The notes beneath the pieces are model-generated. The model worked only from the letters and a program-made list of their open reading frames with translations. It was not told the DNA's origin and did no database searches. The position numbers were made by a program, and so were the translations under genes. A stretch of 64,000 bases of DNA from Owenia fusiformis (lineage: Eukaryota > Annelida > Polychaeta > Sabellida > Oweniidae): assembly GCA_903813345.2 (NCBI GenBank), contig CAIIXF020000008.1, positions 691,341 through 755,340 on the forward strand, written 5' to 3'. Below are positions 1 through 12,100 of the stretch, in pieces (the first letter of the stretch is position 1; every line of letters begins with the position of its first letter).

Positions 1-3000
1 CATGAGCAAAGTGATATTGCTGCCATGTTTAAGAACAGAAAATAGAGAAAAAGAGAGGAATCAGCAAGGAATTACATAAGCAGCTCTAAATTGTAAAAAT
101 GCCAGAAAATTCAGTGGTTTATTTAAATTTTTGAGAAAAAAGGTTACACATAAGGTAGATTCAACTCAAAGGTGATCCTTTAGTATTAGGTCAATATGAA
201 TGTAATTGTTTTGCAATAATGAGTCTCTATCAAGTAGGTATAGAACATAAAGCTGATGCTGAAGTGCTTGATGAACTTGTTGCTAGCGGTTGTCATGATA
301 AGGCAGCACTAGAGAAGAAATAGGTGCAAAATTATATCACAGAAATTCTGTATTGTAATTTCATGACACATGGAATCTCCTGTCCTAACAGCTTGGCTTA
401 TTCTAAACTTGTTCCCATAAACTCACCATGCTATTGCATTATAGAAGTGAGGGAAGCATGTCAGAGGCGAGGAACTTTGTCTGATGCCTCCTCCCTACAA
501 TTCGGGCATTAATAGCAGGGAAACCTACAATCCTACATTACTATCATTGCCATTATCATAACATAGCACAAGATACTGCATTGTCAAACAAACAAAAAAG
601 TCAACAATTCTCACAATATCCAAAATGGCAAGACCATAGAACATGTTGAACAACTGAAAAGAAAAGAACACCAACACTCTAACATCAACATTCTGTTCCG
701 AATCACTCATCATCCTAACTTAAACCTAGACACCTATTATAGTTCTCCTCCAGAGATGGTAGGGACTGTAGAACTCACAATATAGCATTGTTAACATTTT
801 GGAGAGAATATAGAAAGAAGTCTAATGCACAGCCATATGGAAACAATAGAGGGACATCCCAACTTGAGTTATTTCTCTTGTCTGTGTCAACTAAACTATA
901 AAATGTTTGAGTTGACAAATACATAAGTGTTTTGATTTATCAACTTATCGTAGTCACCCACTCTTATGTTCTGAATTGCGTGATTTGGCACTTAAACTTC
1001 CTATTATAAAAAAACAAATTTGAAAACAAATATCAATAATACAAATGCGGGTCCTTCTTATCAAAATGTGTAGGTCGATAGTAGATAGGTCATTTGGCAA
1101 GTAGGCATGTAGAGGTACATGTCCCGCTATCTCGCCTGTCAATATATGATGTTATATATGATTATAGGCACTCTCGTATAGTATTGTACAGCACGATTCT
1201 GTCATTTTGAACTTCATTTTTGACAAGTGAGAAGTTTCTATAAAGGTGAAAAATAAGTTTTGAAGACCATATAGTTCAATATGCTCATTAATCACCGTAA
1301 AGTAGTATAATTCCAAAAGATAGGGTGACAAGATAACTTAAAACATGCACTCTATGTACTTTGAAGCCCAAATTATGCAAATACACAATTTTAAAAAAGG
1401 ACCTGCATATGGTCTGAATATAATTCTTACTCACCTAGAATCTTTTATGATGTACATGCTACTAAATATGTTAGCACTAATTGGGCAAATTGAAGGTCCA
1501 ACATTTGGTTGTGCCATTGTGTTTGATCATTTGGTTGTGCCATTGTATTTCAAGTCAATCTGAAAGCATAAATTTTAAAAGATGAATAAAAAGAATTGTT
1601 ATTATTCTGATGTAAAGTAACTTTCGAATGATATAAACCACATTTTAAAGCATTCTCTACTGCACCATATGGGAACCATTGTGTCCTACATTAACCTAGC
1701 ATAGCTGAGGAATTATAAACTTTTCTTGAAAAATCATCTGACAATTAGAGTGCATTTCACCAGGATACAGCTACAGTAGCAAATATTTATACTAAGGAAC
1801 AAGTGAATGAAATGTGGATGGCAGCTTTATACACTGGTCATTTGTCAAGAAATACTAGAAATATTGCCCTTTAAAGGGTAAATTCAAATAAGTAGAGGAT
1901 TTGGTGAAATTGAGCAGGCTCAAATGAGAATTACTTTTTGGTTTGTTTTGTTTATCAATTCCATAAGAGACCAAAAATTTGAGGACTCAAGATTTTTTAT
2001 AAACTGATTTGAAGGTGAGGCTTGTCAGAATATCTTGACCATTTCTAAGATGTCAATGACCTTGGTACTGGTGGCTATTACTTACTAGGGACCACCTCAA
2101 ACAATCAAACAATGTTTAACTAATGTAAAAATACATACATCCAAAATGCAGATATTTTCTATGGTATGCTCGAAGCCCAAAACTACTTTGACCCACACCT
2201 CAACAAAAGTTCTTGTTACGGGTTCAGAGAAATGCTCCCAATATGAGAAGGCACACAAGTTCTGAGATTTCTAAATGGTCCCCCAAACACATCAGCAGTC
2301 AGCACACTCCCATGAAATACTCTCTCTTTCTCATGGTAGTAAGGTGCATCCAAGACACTTGTTTGTTGTTTAGAAATCTTGAGATTTATTAATTAAGCAG
2401 TGTTTATATCAGTACTCAGACCTAGGGTAATTTATCTTGGTAAGCTGTCATTTCTTCTGTTGACCACTGTTGACCTTATCTACTAATACCTACTGGACAC
2501 ATGTCTACCTAAAATGAAATGTTGCGATGGAAGATAGCATTTTCATGCAAAATAATGTGAAAAAAAACACAATGAAATTAACAAACAATGAGACATTAAG
2601 TCAATATTTTAGATATTGAGAAAATCATTCTCTTTAATAATTAGTGAGATACTGATTGGAGCAACCAATGTAATACTAGACGACATTTTAAATGTGGGTC
2701 ATTGTCTGGGCAACTTACTTATTTTCACATTTATCATATTGACAATTAAATCTCTCTTTTTGATCCAGAGTATATTTTTAAAGAAATCAAACAATAAATT
2801 CTGAAGAAATATCATATATTAGCCCTGATTGGTTCATTAATCCTTCAAACATTCTTCCCTCCTTCATGTGGTGAATTGAAATGCCCTAATATACCCCCTG
2901 ATATACCCCTACATCCAACAAACATATCTAGGGAAATACATAAAAGAGCCTTGATGCAAGACTCCATGTTCTCATTTTGTGCCATATTCCATTTTTCTAA

Positions 3001-3159
3001 TTAATAGCCCAGCATCATGAAGCCACTCCTCCTGAGTTATTTACTTGATAACAAAATCTAGAATCTGATCATATAAATCAGAGAATATATTTATCTTCTA
3101 CATCATTTCATCACAATATATGGAAAGCATCAACCAGGGGGGTAGAACGGCCCATCCCT
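1..3159. other. unannotated AT-rich DNA
   Basis: I see no gene, tandem array or inverted repeat that I can support here. Open frames are at most about 70 codons, AT-biased, and lack convincing splice sites. It is probably intergenic or intronic. Confidence 0.5.
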
Positions 3160-3326
3160 AAATGTTTTGTTCATGTCTTATCTACACTTTTTCTCTTAAA
3201 ATATGAATGAAGTCTCTACTTTCCTTGCATTTCTGTACAATTTAAAGTGTTGCCTTCGTGCACATTTACTTTATTTCTCTGTGATTCCATTGATTGTCAT
3301 TCTATTTTCTACTTCAAAATACGATA
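3160..3326 (+). repeat. dispersed repeat R1, copy 1
   Basis: One of 13 diverged copies of a ~170-bp repeat in this window. The family has a TTCTCTCTAAAATTTGAAT-like 5' part, a middle word close to TTGCATTTCTGTACAATTTA, then a T-rich part ending near AAAACATGACCACC. This copy keeps the middle word and the TTTACTTTATTTC segment but has a degraded 5' end. The best preserved copies begin AAATGTCCGTC and end GACCAC..GACATT, which looks like weak terminal inverted repeats, so R1 may be a small MITE. A SINE origin is not excluded. Confidence 0.7.
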
Positions 3327-3340
3327 AAGAGGAAGTTTTT

Positions 3341-3519
3341 TTGCGGGTGAGGTAACTCAACTCAACTATTTTGCGCAGTGTTGAAATGCCTCCAAGTCTC
3401 CTAACAACAGCTCTATTGTCTTTCTCCAACCATTTATATCTTTTTATCACTCTATTGGGGGTATTTTCAAACTGGGCGATAATGGGCTTGGATATTTTTA
3501 CAAACATTTTTGCCTGAAG
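3341..3519 (-). other. possible coding fragment, unrecognised
   Basis: The minus strand is open for about 60 codons upstream of R1 copy 1. It encodes a basic segment with RYKWLEKDNRAVVRRLGG and LRKIVELSYLTRKK. A pyrimidine-rich TGTTCCTTCAG precedes it and could be a splice acceptor. The frame then runs into the R1 copy, so the last part of the translation is repeat DNA. I do not recognise the family. It could be a host exon, a transposase remnant or chance. Confidence 0.17.
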
Positions 3520-3529
3520 GAACACCCTC

Positions 3530-4185
3530 TTTGCCCCTAGTGCAATGATTTAGGAGCAATTTAGCCCATCTACAATCACCATGAATTTTCTCTTTGATAC
3601 CAAATTTAGTAGTTCTTTGAAAATAAGTTCTAACAAAAATTTGATGGTTTTGACATATGTTGTTTGACTCTTTAGGATTGAAGCCATAGCAGATAAAAGC
3701 AGGTATAAGTTTTCCAATTAAATTGTAGTTTATCGTATATTATCAAGTGTTTATTAGAGCAGGATCAAAGCCATCAAGGGGGAATCATCTATCTCAACAT
3801 CACCATGCCATTCTAATGCATGGTTAGCATCAAAATTGAGCCAAGCAATATTGGTATCAACAATCTAAACACAAGTTTTAATTGTTTGTTCTCTTATTAT
3901 CAGCTGAATGAAGGATAAGTATCAAAGCAAAAGTTAACTTGTTATCATACAATTATTTTTTGATGATGGTTTATCAGAGAGTTATCTTCATTTGAATGAT
4001 TACAAGGTAGTTTTCCAATCCCACATCTGACACCGAATGTAGCGACGTAAACCACCTGACTTACCACATAAAAGATGAAGAGTCTTTCATCATAATCATC
4101 TCAATGCAGTTTATTAATTTTTCAGATTCAAATTCCTAAGTTGAGGTGACAAAAATGATTATGATCATTGTTTTGAGTGTATATG
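3530..4185. other. unannotated spacer
   Basis: AT-rich DNA between R1 copy 1 and the fold-back element. No feature could be supported. Confidence 0.4.
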
Positions 4186-4952
4186 ATAGGTAGTAAGCTA
4201 GGACACAAAAATGTTTTTACCAGTGAACAAATTGAAATTACTTGTTTCTTATGTATTTTTATGTGATACTTCAGAATTTTTTTGTCTGACGCGCCGTATC
4301 CGGGGCGAAAGTTGCCAAAGTGGGGTTTTAGACCCTAATATAGAAAATAACAGGGGGTACTTTATTATCCTTGAATAACTTTTTCAGTTGATCCTTAATC
4401 ATCACAATAACTTTACTGGAAGTTGTTAATATCATTCTTAACTAGTATGCAAAGTTTCAATGATCTGTCATTAATGGTTGTCATGGAAACCATGATCTTT
4501 GTTGAAAAAGTCCATAATTTTGGTAAAACCTTTACCTCTACATCATACAGAATATGCATTATTTTTCAAATCAACAGATATCAGAACATGTTAGTACTCT
4601 AAGAATTATCAGGACAGTTCAGACATTTGTTTAAATATAATAGATATTGTTATTCACATGATTGGGTCACAGACCATACAATTACATAGGTGATCAAAAG
4701 TGGGCGTCGCCCTTATAATAGTAGGTGATTACGTTTCCCTATAAATACAGATTTTAAGTTGACTTGAGATACAATTCTTTTACCATAATCTATATTGAGC
4801 AATTCTGGAAGATACATATAAGTGTTGTAGGTATTACATCATGCTAGGGATGGGGGGAGTATATGGGGGGGTAGAGGTAACCAGCCTTATATAAAACTCA
4901 TATATAAAGTATTAGTTTAAAAGTGGGGTTTGCCTTCATTATAACAGGGTTC
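4186..4952 (+). repeat. left outer arm of fold-back element
   Basis: This arm pairs with about 7885-8636. It contains the GGGCGAAAGTTGCCAAAGTG block, a CCATACAATTACATAGGTGA segment, and a G-rich stretch followed by GTAACCAGCCTTATATAAAAC. The last part (about 4670-4930) is a diverged duplicate of the inner module at about 6040-6245: both carry a TTACCATAAT..AT..TTCTGGAA..ACAT core, a G-rich stretch and AACCAGCCTTA. Each arm was therefore itself built from two tandem modules. Confidence 0.85.
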
Positions 4953-6040
4953 ATACACCTTTTTAAAATGAAAATCCCTGACATTTCCAGGCAAAAAGGA
5001 AAGTCTTGCCCATCCCACTAAAAAGTCTCAAACAACTGTATTATTTAAGACAAGACATATTATGAAACATTTTGGGGTTCTCATTTAGTACCATTTTCTC
5101 ATACCGGTAACTTAGAATTACTTCTAAAAGCCATCTTATTCACCAATTTATTCCTGATAGATTACATTTTTAATTTTACAGATTTTACATTGCATAAGGT
5201 TAAAGGTAAACATACTTGTACAGGGAGTACCCAGTAAATGTTAAGGGGGTGAAATTATTTGGGTTTGCATCACTATGAGTGAAGCGAAACCCAAAAGGGA
5301 ATACTGCGGTTCACCTCCCGAAATTTTTAAAAATTTACATTGTAAATGGTGCATTCTAAGTATTTCAAACTATAATTTGTCAACTACTGATCATTGTTAA
5401 CATTATATGATAACAATAACCTGGCATTACTATTGTCTTCTCCCTTTGGGAAAATCCACACCAAGACATGACACCATATTAGAAATTCCTTCTCTAGTAG
5501 CGACACTATACGGAATAGTCCTATGATACCAAATAAAATAATCGGTATTTGTATTATCAGGAATCATGCTTCTTCTGAAAACAGCAACTTTTTGAGTAGC
5601 AACAACCTTTTTTCTAGAGCATGTGCCCATCTGCACAATTAATCTGAACCAAAAATGGTGAAAGTGTCTTTTTGAGCAGAGGCCCTATATGACCAAAGCA
5701 TCAGTACATAAAGTTTGAACAAAATCTGTGAACTGATATTTGAGTTATTGCCTTGACAGATGGGCAGATGAATAGACTGATGTAAGACCAGACTGTGGAA
5801 CAGACAGCTTTGTGGAAACAACTGAATGTTAGAATTTGGATTTCATTGATATCCTGTCATAGCCTAAAATGAATTTTGCTGGAACATTATATTTCAACAT
5901 TGATAAAAAATTCCCTGACATATCTACTGTTTCAAAATTCCCGGACATTTTTGACTCTTTTTGACCCAATTTTAACATTCCCTGACCTTTCCAGCACCTG
6001 GAAATTAAATCAATTTCCCTGACATTTCTATTCTTAATTC
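4953..6040. mobile_element. insertion unique to the left arm
   Basis: The mirror position on the right (about 7720-7885) passes directly from the AAACCCAT-like to the TTATAGAAAATGG-like sequence, while the left arm carries about 1.1 kb extra. The extra DNA begins near GGGTTCATACACC and has CCCTGACATTTCC-type words near both ends (about 4976 and 5960-6030), in direct orientation. It has no clear terminal inverted repeat. I read it as a later insertion, or as sequence lost from the right arm. Open frames inside it are short and unconvincing. Confidence 0.55.
5258..5295. repeat. strong short hairpin
   Basis: TTTGGGTTTGC is mirrored by GCGAAACCCAAA, and inside them ATCACT is mirrored by AGTGA around an ATG loop. 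The result is a ~38-nt, nearly continuous stem. It lies within the left-arm insertion and may mark the end of a smaller element. Confidence 0.7.
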
Positions 6041-6245
6041 TAAATATGGAGTTTAACTTATAAGATACAATTATACTGTATATCTGTTACCATAATTCAT
6101 ATCAAGCATTTCTGGAAAACACATAGTATAAGTCTTGAAGTGGGGGGATAGAATGGGTGGGTGTGGGGGGGGGCTATGCTAACCAGCCTTAGGTATAAAT
6201 CTCATCAACATAATTTTGTGTCTCATAGTCAGTATATTTCTTGGC
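6040..6245 (-). repeat. left inner inverted module
   Basis: Pairs with about 7480-7720. Shared parts are GGAGTTTAACTTAT, the TTTCTGGAAAACACAT word, a G-rich block, and AATCTCATCAACATAATTTTG. That last word is the reverse complement of the 3' end of the coding tail at 7521-7541. The inverted arm therefore reaches into the coding region, so a piece of the gene's 3' end exists in both orientations. Confidence 0.8.
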
Positions 6246-6289
6246 CTTGCATTTTCTTAGCATTATATTTTTCCCTTTGGTTAAGTTGC

Positions 6290-7552
6290 TGCCAAGCCTC
6301 TTCTCATCATTTCATACCGAAATATGTGAAGCCCTCCCAGCACTTCACACTTTCACTGGGTGTAACACTGTAAGTGCCATGGTTCGGAGGGGCAAAGTAA
6401 CACCTTTCAAAACAATGGCAAAGGTGGAGAATCATACAGACACATTCAAAGGACTAGGACTCTCAGCAGACATAAATGACGAAACAACCAGTAAAGTAGA
6501 AAAGTTTGTATATACCATATACAGGGTGTTTCATATGTATGCACCTTATACATTAAACTCATACATGTAGCATTGCCACCGTATTATGTTATATATCATT
6601 TTGTTCCTTATGAAAAGTTAATTAGGACTGAAAAGTTTCAGAATCAAGTGGTGTCCCTGAAAAAAGATACAATCCAACAAAATATGTGGGTAAGGGGTCA
6701 TTTATAAGCACTTTTGTAAGGATTTTTATGCCTGTCTGGAGATCTGTTCACTTTGTCTGCTACCCAATTATGGCGATAAAGGTGGTCCCATGGTCCCTGA
6801 ACTCCCTATAAGCCACACCATGAATCCTGTCTATACCTCTTTGTGCATAACTGCCACTGATATGTGGACTGAGCTCTGCCATGGTGACAATAGCAAGAAA
6901 TGTGCAATACGGAAACTAAATTTGTCATTTAAATTGTCCTCAAAATCACCAGAAATTGCCGTCTAAATGACCGGTACCCACAATCTAGATTATAACTTTT
7001 GTCAGTGACACCCCTGGATTCTGAAACTTTGGAATCTTATGTAACTTTCCATAAGCCACAAAATGATATGTAATATGATACGGTGGCAATGCTACATGTA
7101 TGAGTTTAGAGGGGGGGGGGTGCATACATATGAAACACCCTGAATACTAGTATGGGAAACCTCAAATATCCCAAATCCAGATATGTGTTAAGCCAGATAT
7201 GTGTTATTTAAAGAGAAGTTTAGGCCCCATACTAAAACAATAACTGACAATGAAGGAACAGATATTAGTCTACTTCCCCCTTGTTAAGACTCCCCAATGC
7301 ATCACTTAGCAAGAGCCAACTACCAGGCACTTATCTGGCGTATAGCCCATTTTGAAAAACCTAATATTCCAGGACCCGATGGGCACGGGTGGAAACTTAA
7401 TGATTCTAAAAAATCTGGAAGTTCAGTAGGTAACAATAGATATTCTACCACAAGAGATTGTTGATATCTTAACACTAGGGGAAGAATCAGAAGATGACCC
7501 AGAAGATATACCCCATAAGATCCAAAATTATGTTGATGAGATTTATAACTAA
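6290..7552 (+). pseudogene. broken FEN/PIN-like nuclease gene of a transposon
   Basis: The 5' part (about 6290-6521) encodes ALPALHTFTGCN (N codon 6364-6366), then a GKVTPFKTMAK turn and EKFVYTIY. The usual family form as I know it is H-x-[FL]-T-G-C-D followed by a GK-rich turn, which resembles the G-x-D..G-I-G-x-K region of FEN1/XPG-type PIN nucleases. Here the Asp is replaced by Asn. The gene is then split by the 6522-7142 element. It resumes near 7151 with YGKPQISQ, shifts frame, and continues with LLPPC, an in-frame TAA at 7285-7287, RANYQALIW and GPDGHGWKL. An acidic tail follows, ending in a TAA at 7550-7552. The N-terminal part is missing. It is clearly non-functional: insertion, frameshift, stop and changed acidic residue. 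The family assignment is from recognised motifs; the nuclease role is inference. Confidence 0.7.
6522..7142. mobile_element. MITE inside the nuclease pseudogene
   Basis: Begins CAGGGTGTTTCATATGTATG and ends with its reverse complement at 7142. The terminal inverted repeats run for about 150 bp on each side, sharing CATACATGTAGCATTGCCAC and ATCATTTTGT blocks. A poly-G tract at 7111-7120 has expanded in the right arm only. It cuts the pseudogene between the EKFVYTIY and YGKPQ motifs. The flanks are ..CCATATA and AATACTAG, so a short AT-rich target duplication is possible but not clear. It carries no transposase frame. Confidence 0.85.
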
Positions 7553-8636
7553 TCCTGACTAGCTTTGCCCCCCCCATCCCCACATTCGAACCCCCCCCAG
7601 CCTGTTGGAATAACATCAAGACTTAAATGTGTTTTCCAGAAATGCTTAATATGAATTAAGGTAATAGAAATTCAGTATAATTGTACCTCATAAGTTAAAC
7701 TCCATATTTATAGAAAATGGTAGTAATCTATTATCATTATGAGGGCAAAGCCCATCTTTGATCACATTTGTATTGTAATTGTATGGTCTTTGACACTTTC
7801 CAATAATGTAAATTGCAATATCCTATATATTGAGATAAATCAGAACAAGATCCAAAAGATGTACCACATGAAACTAAAACTTTAAATATGAGTTTTATAT
7901 AAGGCTGGTTACCTCTACCCCCATGTACCCCCCCCCCCACATACCCCACCCCCCATCCCTAGCATAATGTAATACCTACAACACTAATATGTATCTACCA
8001 GAATTTCTTGATATAGATTATGGTAATAGAAGTACATTATAATTGTATCTCAAGTCAACTTAAAATCTGTATTTAAAGGTAATGGTAATCACTTACTATT
8101 ATAAGGGCGACGCCCACTTTTGATCACCTATGTAATTGTATGGTCTTTGACACTTACCAATCATGTGAATAACAATATCCATTATATTTAAACAAATGTC
8201 TGAACTGTCCTGATAATTTTTAGAGTACTAACATGTTCTGATATCTGTTGATTTGAAAAATAATGCATATTCTGTATGATGTAGAGGTAAAGGTTTTACC
8301 TAAATTATGGACTTTTTCAACAAAGATCATGGTTTCCATGACAACCATTAATGGCAGATCATTGAAACTTTGCATACTAGTTAAGAATGATATTAACAAC
8401 TTCCAGTAAAGTTATTGTGATGATTAAGGATCAACTGAAAAAGTTATTCAAGGATAATAAAGTACCCCCTGTTATTTTCTATATTAGGGTCTAAAACCCC
8501 ACTTTGGCAACTTTCGCCCCGGATACGGTGCGTCAGACAAAAAAAATCTGAAGTATCACATAAAAATACATAAGAAACAAGTAATTTCAATTTGTTCACT
8601 GGTAAAAACATTTTTGTGTCCTAGCTTACTACCTAT
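7480..8636 (-). repeat. right arm of fold-back element
   Basis: Reverse-complement partner of the left outer arm (4186-4952) and left inner module (6040-6245), without the left-arm insertion. It has C-runs at the positions where the left arm has G-runs (about 7566-7600 and 7928-7938). It also keeps both tandem modules, with TTGTATGGTCTTTGACACTT at about 7778 and again near 8137. This shows the module duplication predates formation of the inverted arms. Confidence 0.85.
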
Positions 8637-8997
8637 GAGTAAGACACTCAGAAGAAGACACTCAGGGAGATATATCACTAACTATCATATTAACTTAATG
8701 AATACTTGTTGGTCCAATAATCATATGGAAAGAGTAATACTATATAGCCTAATGTAAGAGATGACAAACTCACCCTCCTAAATAAGCAATTTTATCACAG
8801 AATCTCTGATTTTCCCAGAGTTTTCAGGCTCATTTCCTCCAACTTATGAAAGTTGATATATAATGGGAGTAACTAATGATTATGTGGACATTATATGGGA
8901 GCAGTAGCTCCCCTGTCAACAAACAGCTATCAGAAAACATGGGCCTGGCCATCATTTATGGGACACCTGAGCCCCCATAGCTTGATACACCCCTGGC

Positions 8998-9175
8998 AAA
9001 ATGTCCGTCTACTCAAAATTTATATTTATAATTTTCAATCTAAAACTTGAATGGAATGTCTGATTTTATAACATTTAAATATGATTCAAAGAATTAATTC
9101 CATGCTTCACTGTCTCATTTTTATGTATGTCATTTCTTTTGTCTGTTATTTCACATTTTAAATATACAACCACTG
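8998..9175 (+). repeat. dispersed repeat R1, diverged copy 2
   Basis: Starts AAAATGTCCGTCTACTC, as the best R1 copies do, and keeps TCTAAAACTTGAATG and a final ACATTTTAAATATACAACCAC. The middle is heavily changed. Confidence 0.5.
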
Positions 9176-12100
9176 CGCATTTGATACATGAGTACTTTGA
9201 TACCAGTGTCAGAGAACCTACATTTCCTAATTAGCAGGCATGTCTGCTGTATATTGGTGGGAGGGGAAGAGAAATAGAATCCATGACATATCTACAGAGG
9301 CAGCACTGGCAAATTAGAGGTGTTATGTAATCTGGTTTAGGTTACCATAGTTACAGAACAATCATTTTCAATGTCATGGAAGGTGTAGCTCTCCAGATAA
9401 GCCTGGCATCAGTGAGTCTGCCTGTAGCCAATGAAACACTCACAATATCGCAAAAAATGAAAAATTGAGTTTTATTTTCACTTGAAATGTGCAATTCATG
9501 TGGTATCTATACACTAATACAGAAGATATCATTTCTTTCAAAAAAGATGATATCAGAGTCATTTCAAAAATAGATTAAGTTGAAACATGGATATTGCCAA
9601 CGTTAGTTTAATAAAGGATCCTGCCCAAGGTTTTAGGCTTGGCCTGTCATTTCACCTTCCTACAATATTTGTTTACAATAATAATTTGGCAATGAGAGTT
9701 ATAAATTGAATATTTCGTAGTTTGTGCTTAGAAGTGTACTAGCTGCTTTAATCAGCTGATAGTCTGAGGTTGGTGATAAGAGAGCGCCATCTGGTTAATT
9801 CCCACCAATGTGTGTAATAAAATAACAGTACTGGCCAGTTCAAGGTGATTGTGTACACTGCCCAGATTATATATATATATACCCCACATAACTACCATGT
9901 ACATGCAAAATATGAAATATGGATGCCATCAACCACCCAGAAGAGGATGAGGTTTCTAAGGGAAGAGGAGAGGGAAATGCGGCAAAGATGAGGATCACAA
10001 CAACAAAATAAAAATAAAAAATTTGGTTAAGACAACTGCATTGGCACCTGAAGTTTTATCAACTGTTTAATTAATTAATTAATACTTAAATGGGCTCAAC
10101 ATTTACCTAGAATCACCATTGGTTATCAATGCTACCAAAAGTGGCCCTCTTGTGAATGGTACCTAACATTTTGATCATCCCTCGTATATTGTCAATGATC
10201 TTGACCTATTCACATTATAACAAGGCGAGCTGCTAAATAAAGCATCCACCTAAGGCATAAGGAAGTTGGAAGAAATCATCTTTCCAAATATTTATGATCA
10301 AATTATCGATTGGGACTCGATCAAATTGTCTGTCAATAAAAAGGCCATCTTAACACTGTTTGAACAGCTATATTGCAGTCATTGAAAAGTTTGAAAACAT
10401 ACAGGAACTTAACTATCATATTCCCTGAAGTTTAATAATTTTCCTTCTTGATATATAAATTTCCATCCCTGCTTCCCCCTTTGATAAATCATTCACCACC
10501 AATGGTCTATGAAACAGTCTATTCAACGGCATATGGAAGAAAATGCTATACCAATGCAACAAAACAACTGCAGAGAGAATACTGAAAACAGATGAACACA
10601 AAGAAAGAACACACTGAATATGACTCATTGAAAAATTCAGTCCTAGATATAAGTTTAAGATCTTGAGATTATAAATAAAAAATGTACTAAAAAGTGTTTA
10701 CGTAACAGTTTGGACAATGGTAGAAGTCACACCAAGTACATTCTAGTAGGTGGTATCTGTATATAACAATATATTTTGGTGTCCCAAACTGTTTGCAACA
10801 TTTACACGTGTCATCCACACATGTAGATTGAACACGTTTCTAAAGGACGGCTGACCAACTTTTCACAATATGATAAGATACTTATAAGATAATGTAAGAT
10901 AGCATCAGATAGTGCTAGATAGGAAAATGGTATCTGTATCAGTTGAATCATTCTGACCTACTTCCCATCCTAAATATCTAAGGTTCTATAAGAAACTCGA
11001 ATGGTATATTACATAAAACATGAAAAATAGTGATTCAATCAAGCAAGAACCCATGTATATTATAACCAACGTCTCATCTTTTATGTTGATCGAACTGATA
11101 TACAGAACTTAATATGCATGTGTCCTGATGTGATTTAATACATCTGTTTTAACATGATTACTTATGGAATCAACAGACAAAAGGAGATACTACATATAAG
11201 TACATGTGTGATAAATATTCATATGTAGTCAAAGTAAATACATATACTGATATCTTGAAAACAATAGAACATTGCAAGACGCTTACATAGTAAACGAATG
11301 CACCAAACCCTGCCACACGTGTGAGCTTGTCACACATACGCCCAAGGCTTAAGATTGTCTCAAGGTCATACAAAGTAGAGCAAAAACAGTTGAATCGGTT
11401 AAGAATAGAGTGAAGTAACAAGTAATCAACATTCAAAATAGTACGGAAATGTTAGAAAACGAGACAGTTCATTGAAATTTTAGAAAAAAACATTGATTTG
11501 TACCACAAGAGAAAAAAAATTGTACAGGTAGCGATAAGAAAGAGAACACGTTCAATGTAGTAGAGATAAGATACAACTTACAAAATGACTTACATCAGTT
11601 AAGTTCAGTTCAAAATGGAACAATGAAATTATGATACACAGTGACCTGAACAATCTCGGCCATTTTCATATAACATTGTTTTATCGCTACTTTGTCTAGC
11701 TATCTGTGTGGCACTCCTCTAATCCAAGTCCCTCTATTACTTGTTTTTGTCTGCTTTATCTTGTCCTCTACCAACTGCATTTGGACTTCCATAAGTGTCT
11801 TCATCTGTGGTGACCATTTGGCTAGGTTTCCTTGTATGAGGACCATTTGGCACAGTTTCTTTGCCTGTTTTACAATTGGTTGGATGTCAGCACTATTTGA
11901 TATTCATTTCTCTTAATATGACAAACATTTTCACTCTTTGGCCATTGTGTTAACATTTTCATGCTCATTGCCCTCCGAGACATTGAGATGAAAAATGGAA
12001 TGGCTAAGTTTGTCCACATATTACAGACAAGGAATAGCATTAGGGCTCTACAATCATTCTGGATTTTAAATGAGATGGTCAGGGATGATTTTCAAAAATA

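Larger units (their letters stand above)
4186..8636. mobile_element. nested fold-back DNA transposon
   Basis: The ends are inverted copies: ATAGGTAGTAAGCTAGGACA at 4186 is matched in reverse complement ending at 8636. The outer arms (about 4186-4950 and 7885-8636) remain highly similar, including a shared GC-rich block near 4290-4370 and 8460-8530. A second inverted pair lies inside (about 6040-6245 and 7480-7720). The left arm is longer because it holds about 1.1 kb without counterpart on the right. Between the arms lies a broken plus-strand gene, itself interrupted by another inverted-repeat element. No target duplication is clear at the outer ends. Long arms plus a degraded gene suggest a decayed cut-and-paste element. 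I cannot name the superfamily. Confidence 0.85.
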
